This document shows positions 60,112 through 64,000 of a stretch of 64,000 nt of DNA, piece by piece. Made by a program: the position numbers and the translations under genes. The stretch lies in the NCBI RefSeq assembly GCF_000737865.1, contig NZ_CP007287.1, positions 1,040,872 through 1,104,871 of the forward strand, in the 5' to 3' direction. This DNA comes from Bifidobacterium coryneforme. GTDB taxonomy: Bacteria; Actinomycetota; Actinomycetes; Actinomycetales; Bifidobacteriaceae. Within the stretch, counting starts at the first letter, position 1; each line of letters begins with the position of its first letter. The notes beneath the pieces were generated by a model. That model saw nothing but the letters and a program-made list of their open reading frames with translations. It searched no databases and was not told the DNA's origin.

Positions 60112-61428
60112 CTACTGCTGCTTCACACCTGACGTTTCAACACCCTTGTCGTACTTGCCCTGGAGTTCCTTGAGCACGTCCTTGGGGGCCTTGGTCCCGT
60201 TAACCAGTTCCTGCAGGCCCGCGTTCAGCTCGTCGTACAGGGTGGACGTGGGCCAATCGGGATAGTAGCCCAGCCGATCATCCTTGATGACCTCGTTGAA
60301 CCCGGCTATCAGCTCCTTGCTCTTGGGATCGGTGATCTTGTCGGGGTCGGCGGCAATGGGCAGACCACCGGCATTGCCCATCAGGTTCTGGTTTTCCTTG
60401 GTCAGGGTCATGTTGATGAACTCCGCGGCGGCGTCCTTCTTCTTGGAACGCTCGGGAATGACCCAGATGTTACCGGATCCACCAGGGATCTTCTTGGACT
60501 CCGGGAAGAGACCGACCTGCCACTTGAGGTCGGGGACATCACTCTGGAAGCGTCCGAACCACCAGGATCCGGAGAAGAACATGGGATAGGTGCCCTTCAT
60601 GAAGTTCTGCCCGGCATCCTCGGCCTTGAGACCGGTAGAGTCCTTGCTGATGTACCCCTTGTCGACCCAGTCCTTGATGGTCTCGGTGGCGTAGGTCATG
60701 GCAGGCCCTTCCCAGTCGACCTCGCCGTCATAGCGCTGGTAAGCGTCAATCAGCTTGGAATCCGCCTTCTGCAGGACCAGCTGCCACCACAGGTGCTGAA
60801 GGGGATATTCGGCCACACCCTCGGACAGGGGCGTCACGCCATTCTCCTTGAACTTCTGCATGGCCGATTCCAACTCGGCCATGGTCCCGGGGATGGCGAT
60901 GCCGTACTTGTCGAACATCTCCGTGTTGTAGTACATCATCACCTCTTCGCCATAGGTGGTGATGCCGTACCAGTCGCCGGACCCCATGACTCCCTTTTCG
61001 TCATACTTGCCCGGCACGGCCAGGGAACCGGTGATCTTCTTGTCCCAGTTGTACTTCGTGACGTAATCATCGAGGTTGGACAGAAGCCCCTGGCTCGACA
61101 GCAGACCTGCCGTGGCGTTGCCCTTGTTGTACTCCATGACATCGGGGGCGTCATCGGAGTTCAGAATCTGGCTGGCGTTCTGCCTGATCTGTTCGAAGGT
61201 CTTCTTTTCGAAGTTGACCTTCACGCCGGTCTTCTTCTCGTAGTCGGCTATGGCCTGCTTCCAGGCCTTGCCCTGGGAGCCGTTGTCCTCCTCGTAGTAC
61301 CAGATCTTGATGGAGTCCGGGTGCTCCTCCTGGGCGCTGTCACTGCCGCCGCAGCCAGACAGTGTTGCGAGTCCCACGAGACTTGCCACAGCCGTTGCCG
61401 CCGCCATGATTTTCTTAGACACCTTCAT
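60112..61428 (-). CDS. Carbohydrate ABC transporter substrate-binding lipoprotein
   Basis: Solute-binding protein of 438 residues. The signal ends in the lipobox LATLSGCGGSD with Cys26. The mature protein opens with DSIKIWYYEEDNGSQGKAWK and has the family-typical GTYPMFFSGSWWFGRFQSDV and KKDAAAEFINMTLTKENQNL. AAAGGAG precedes the ATG. It is the first gene of the importer operon, downstream of the LacI gene and of LacI-type sites. Confidence 0.93.
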   Translation of the reverse strand: MKVSKKIMAAATAVASLVGLATLSGCGGSDSAQEEHPDSIKIWYYEEDNGSQGKAWKQAIADYEKKTGVKVNFEKKTFEQIRQNASQILNSDDAPDVMEYNKGNATAGLLSSQGLLSNLDDYVTKYNWDKKITGSLAVPGKYDEKGVMGSGDWYGITTYGEEVMMYYNTEMFDKYGIAIPGTMAELESAMQKFKENGVTPLSEGVAEYPLQHLWWQLVLQKADSKLIDAYQRYDGEVDWEGPAMTYATETIKDWVDKGYISKDSTGLKAEDAGQNFMKGTYPMFFSGSWWFGRFQSDVPDLKWQVGLFPESKKIPGGSGNIWVIPERSKKKDAAAEFINMTLTKENQNLMGNAGGLPIAADPDKITDPKSKELIAGFNEVIKDDRLGYYPDWPTSTLYDELNAGLQELVNGTKAPKDVLKELQGKYDKGVETSGVKQQ

Positions 61429-61506
61429 AGGAGTCCTCTCCTTTCAGCCTCTTTGCTTGATGGTCGTCCGCCATGAACAACCAGTACTTAATTTATTCAT
61501 TGCACT

Positions 61507-61540
61507 ATTATCGACCGACTATTTCGATAATTTTCGATAG
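61507..61540 (-). promoter_or_regulatory. TATCGA-containing operator-like sites before the importer operon
   Basis: ATTATCGA, ATTTCGATAA and TTTTCGATAG cluster in 34 bases, giving repeated CG-centred half-sites of the kind LacI proteins bind. They sit about 80-110 bases before the binding-protein start. Confidence 0.5.
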
Positions 61541-61566
61541 GTGCTTCTATTTGACCGCCGAAAGGC

Positions 61567-62595
61567 TCATCCTCTCGTGGAAACAGGCCCGACAGACCCC
61601 CGCCGCAGGTAATTCGAGGGAATCAGTTCAACGGACCCAAGGCTCAGATTGCGCCCCTCAAGCCGATCCATGAGCATATCCACCCCACGCGAGCACGTCT
61701 TGTTGGGCTGCATGGGGATTTCATCGATGGGCCGCTCCATAACCGACGCATTGCCGAAGGTGCTCAGGGCCAGGAGCGATACATCGCCGGGGATGGACTT
61801 TCCGCGCCTGGATAAAGAGCCGATGACGTTATTCATATGGCTGATGTTGGTCTGGGCCATGATCGCAGTAATCCCCGGTGTCGCTTTATATGCCTCAGCG
61901 ATGACCTCCTCTACGTGCCTGGCGTCATCCCCGGTGGAATACCTGAAATCCAGGCGCACCCCCAGTACCTTTGCGCGCGACTCGATGGCCTCCCTTGTCC
62001 TGACGAGGAAGTTGGAACCGAACCGGTAGCTCTCCTCACTGGCACCGATAAAAAGCACCTCCCTGTGCCCCAACCGGTAGAACTCATCCATGGCCATCCT
62101 GCCCATGGACTCAAAGTCCATGTCCACGGAAACGACATCGGCATGATTCTCGGCACAACCGATTGAAACATAAGGCACCATGGAGGTCCGAGCATGCGCC
62201 ACCCGTTCATCGTCGGTGTTGACGTCCAGCAGGAGAACCCCATCAACCATGCCGCTGTACGACATGCGCAGAAGCTCATCCTCCTCGTTCTCATCCGTCA
62301 GCAGGACCACATTGTAGTGATATCGGCGAGCCCTGGCCACGACGGCGAAGAAGAAGGTGGCGTAGTTGCTGTAATCGGTATAGCTGTGCATGGGGGAACT
62401 CAGGGCGATCAACCTGGTCCGCGCCCCCTGCCGAAGCATGACCGCCCCCTTCTTCGGGCGGTAGTCCAGAAGACGTACAGCCTCCAGGACCCTCAGCTTG
62501 GTCTCGTCGCTGACCCGACGCTTTCCTGAGAGAGCATACGAAACGGTGCTGATGGAGACTCCAGCTTGAGCGGCAACGTCTTTGATTCCGGCCAC
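61567..62595 (-). CDS. LacI-family transcriptional regulator of the GH31 operon
   Basis: A 342-residue repressor. It opens with GIKDVAAQAGVSISTVSYAL, the LacI HTH, and the hinge RPKKGAVMLRQGARTRLIAL, then a sugar-binding domain (SGMVDGVLLLDVNTDDERVA). A GTG start at 62595 with AGGAGG just upstream puts the HTH at residue 3, as usual; the frame is open to 62649. It lies upstream of the importer and GH31 genes on the same strand and is probably their repressor. Confidence 0.9.
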   Translation of the reverse strand: MAGIKDVAAQAGVSISTVSYALSGKRRVSDETKLRVLEAVRLLDYRPKKGAVMLRQGARTRLIALSSPMHSYTDYSNYATFFFAVVARARRYHYNVVLLTDENEEDELLRMSYSGMVDGVLLLDVNTDDERVAHARTSMVPYVSIGCAENHADVVSVDMDFESMGRMAMDEFYRLGHREVLFIGASEESYRFGSNFLVRTREAIESRAKVLGVRLDFRYSTGDDARHVEEVIAEAYKATPGITAIMAQTNISHMNNVIGSLSRRGKSIPGDVSLLALSTFGNASVMERPIDEIPMQPNKTCSRGVDMLMDRLEGRNLSLGSVELIPSNYLRRGSVGPVSTRG

Positions 62596-62643
62596 GTGAC
62601 CTCCTGCAACAAGGGGAAACTGGGCATGAACCAATATAGCATT

Positions 62644-62657
62644 GGTCACCAGTGACC
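62644..62657. promoter_or_regulatory. Palindrome GGTCAC-CA-GTGACC upstream of the LacI gene
   Basis: A perfect 6-bp-arm palindrome close to a minus-strand TATATT -10-like sequence. It could be an operator, though it differs from the TATCGA sites before the importer operon. Confidence 0.4.
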
Positions 62658-62717
62658 TTTCCGGCCCGCCTCAGCCGGGTGTGCGGCAGGCCATCAATCA
62701 ATCAGGCTACCGACGTA

Positions 62718-63527
62718 TCAGGGCCTGGGACCGTTCGAAAGCCAGAGCAGGTATTCGATATTGCCGTGTGCTCCGGTAATGGGCGACGGTATCCGCCCCC
62801 TGACCTCGAAGCCGGACTCCTCGGCACACCTGGTCACACGCTCCACAGCCTGGACACGACGGTCCTCCTCGGTGACCACGCCATGGTGGCCGAGGAGTGT
62901 TCTGCCGACTTCGAACTGGGGCTTTATCAGGAGAATGCAGTGGGTATCCGGGGCAATGATGGCCGGCAGGACGGGAATCACATAGGTCAGGGAGATGAAG
63001 GAGACATCAGAGACCACATAGTCCGGCCGGTAGGGCAGATCGTCAGGTCCGACATCGCGGATATTGACGCCGCTCATCTCAAGGACCCTGGAATCCCGGG
63101 CAATCCGGTCAATCAGCTGGTCCTGCCCCACATCCAGGGCAACCACCCTGCTCGCCCCCCTGCGTAGAAGGAGATCAGTGAAACCACCGGTTGAGGCACC
63201 GATGTCCAGACAATGACGGCCTTCCGGCCCCGGTAGCCCCATGGGTTCGAAGGCTTCAAAGGCACCGGCCAACTTATAGGCGCCACGGGAGGCATAGTCG
63301 GCCCCCTTGTCGACCTCGATCAGGTCGCCTGTCTTCACCTTGGTCGATGGCTTTGTGCAAACGGTGCCCGAGAGGCGGACCGATCCATCCTGAATCAACC
63401 TTTGGGCCCTGGAGCGGGAATCCGCAAGGCCCAGATCCTGGATGACACGATCCAGACGGCCCGGCTCTACGACCTGGGCACCCGACCCTGCGTCTTCCAT
63501 GGATTCGGGGGAATCAGTCCTGTCCAT
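62718..63527 (-). CDS. tlyA: TlyA-family rRNA 2'-O-methyltransferase
   Basis: Methylates ribose in 16S and/or 23S rRNA; loss gives capreomycin resistance in mycobacteria. The 269-residue protein has an S4 RNA-binding domain (GRLDRVIQDLGLADSRSRAQ; LIQDGSVRLSG) and an FtsJ-like domain with CLDIGASTGGFTDLLLRRGA, the K-D-K-E residues in RGAYKLAG, VVSDVSFISL, LLIKPQFEVG and NIEYLLWL. AAGGAG lies four bases before the ATG at 63527, inside the end of the preceding gene. Confidence 0.93.
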   Translation of the reverse strand: MDRTDSPESMEDAGSGAQVVEPGRLDRVIQDLGLADSRSRAQRLIQDGSVRLSGTVCTKPSTKVKTGDLIEVDKGADYASRGAYKLAGAFEAFEPMGLPGPEGRHCLDIGASTGGFTDLLLRRGASRVVALDVGQDQLIDRIARDSRVLEMSGVNIRDVGPDDLPYRPDYVVSDVSFISLTYVIPVLPAIIAPDTHCILLIKPQFEVGRTLLGHHGVVTEEDRRVQAVERVTRCAEESGFEVRGRIPSPITGAHGNIEYLLWLSNGPRP

Positions 63528-63777
63528 GCAACTCCTTCTGGAGTGCGGCAAGGGCACTCTGATATGCCTTGACCTGGTCCTCAAGATCCAGGTCATCAAT
63601 GTGGTCCAACTCGGGGAATCGCCCGACAAGCTCCTTCATGCCCGTAGCATTCTCCCCACGGGCCGTCGGCTCCTGCGATGAGGAGGCATCGACCCGTCCG
63701 GCTTCACCAGCAGCTCGGGCCATCATTTTCAAGGGGTTGGCCTTGCTGCCACCCTGGTCGGTTCCCTGGTTGTCCAT
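63514..63777 (-). CDS. Small conserved-looking protein upstream of tlyA
   Basis: An 87-residue acidic protein: MDNQGTDQGGSKANPLKMMA, a low-complexity middle, then MKELVGRFPELDHIDDLDLE and DQVKAYQSALAALQKELHGQ, a likely amphipathic helix. Its stop overlaps the tlyA start by 14 bases. The frame is open to 63954, but that part is antisense-like to the next gene, so the ATG at 63777 is chosen. Function unknown. Confidence 0.7.
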   Translation of the reverse strand: MDNQGTDQGGSKANPLKMMARAAGEAGRVDASSSQEPTARGENATGMKELVGRFPELDHIDDLDLEDQVKAYQSALAALQKELHGQD

Positions 63778-63781
63778 ATGG

Positions 63782-64000
63782 TCAGGCACCGATTCTGAAT
63801 TGGGGAAGACGCAGGTCGTGCACATCGTGCCCCTGGTCCATGTACTCCCAAACGGCGCAGGCACTGGCCCGAACGGCGTCCAGATCCGTCCTGGGATCAT
63901 AGGTGCTCTCGACACCATCGTGTGCCTCGGAGGAGTGCAGTTCCACGGTTCCACCCCTCAGAACAGCCGTGGCGCGCCCACAATGCCAGATCTGGTCGGC
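63782..64000 (-). CDS. C-terminal end of a protein cut by the window edge
   Basis: 72 codons without start: IWHCGRATAVLRGGTVELHS, then EAHDGVESTYDPRTDLDAVR and the end VWEYMDQGHDVHDLRLPQFR. In relatives a HAD-type phosphatase gene often precedes tlyA, but this fragment shows no HAD motif, so I leave it unnamed. The stop is four bases before the 63777 gene start, consistent with one operon. Confidence 0.6.
   Translation of the reverse strand, partial: ADQIWHCGRATAVLRGGTVELHSSEAHDGVESTYDPRTDLDAVRASACAVWEYMDQGHDVHDLRLPQFRIGA

Noticed and set aside
1-64000. CRISPR arrays, IS elements and rRNA genes
   Set aside because: No regularly spaced repeats, transposase genes or rRNA signatures were seen anywhere in the window.

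Overview
The window looks like a chromosomal segment from a Bifidobacteriaceae genome. The evidence is a high-GC actinobacterial gene set (Mfd, Pth, a large UPF0182 membrane protein, YchF, TlyA, YraN-ComM-DprA), many GTG and TTG starts, and sugar uptake built from LacI regulators, CUT1 ABC transporters and glycosidases. An SdhA/SdhB pair is present, which is uneven among bifidobacteria. Genus is an inference from gene content; no 16S rRNA is in view.

1-10035: a minus-strand chain of housekeeping and envelope genes (mfd, pth, a GNAT acetyltransferase, UPF0182, a GT4 glycosyltransferase, a flavodoxin-fold oxidoreductase). 10188-14521: a plus-strand operon behind a strong promoter and a sequence I recognise as an M-box (Mg2+) riboswitch; it encodes a fused two-domain ABC permease, its ATPase and two CrcB fluoride channels, with no binding protein. 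14736-20850: ychF, proC, an S33 peptidase, and a LacI regulator with ribokinase behind an operator-overlapped promoter. 21088-31391: metY, pyridoxamine kinase, yraN-comM-dprA, a short MGMT, and sdhA/sdhB. 31440-44291: a methyltransferase, a LOG-family protein, a candidate toxin-antitoxin pair, an AraC regulator divergent from a two-gene ABC exporter/siderophore-type transporter, an aldo/keto reductase remnant, a C39-like peptidase, and a four-gene cluster (ADP-ribosylglycohydrolase, PfkB kinase, NCS1 permease, cysteine hydrolase).

44292-55500 is an accessory island, mainly a degraded prophage ending next to tRNA-Arg(ACG). It carries AbiH, a frameshifted holin, the C-terminal tail of a LysM lysin joined by deletion to the N-terminal piece of a PD-(D/E)XK-type exonuclease, a DivIVA-like protein, two antirepressor modules and two divergent HTH switches. 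No integrase, terminase or capsid gene is visible. The two antirepressor modules are related copies; the second has an in-frame stop. Both antirepressor start codons overlap a divergent 31-codon hydrophobic ORF that leads into a membrane-anchored accessory protein, and a third relative opens the 44628 gene. One repressor gene contains a 13-base C tract that switches its frame.

55700-64000: a minus-strand glycoside operon (LacI, binding protein, two permeases, GH31 alpha-xylosidase) and then tlyA with two upstream genes, the last cut by the window edge.

The strongest leads are the M-box/ABC/CrcB operon, the antirepressor-overlapping small membrane ORFs, and the poly-C repressor.
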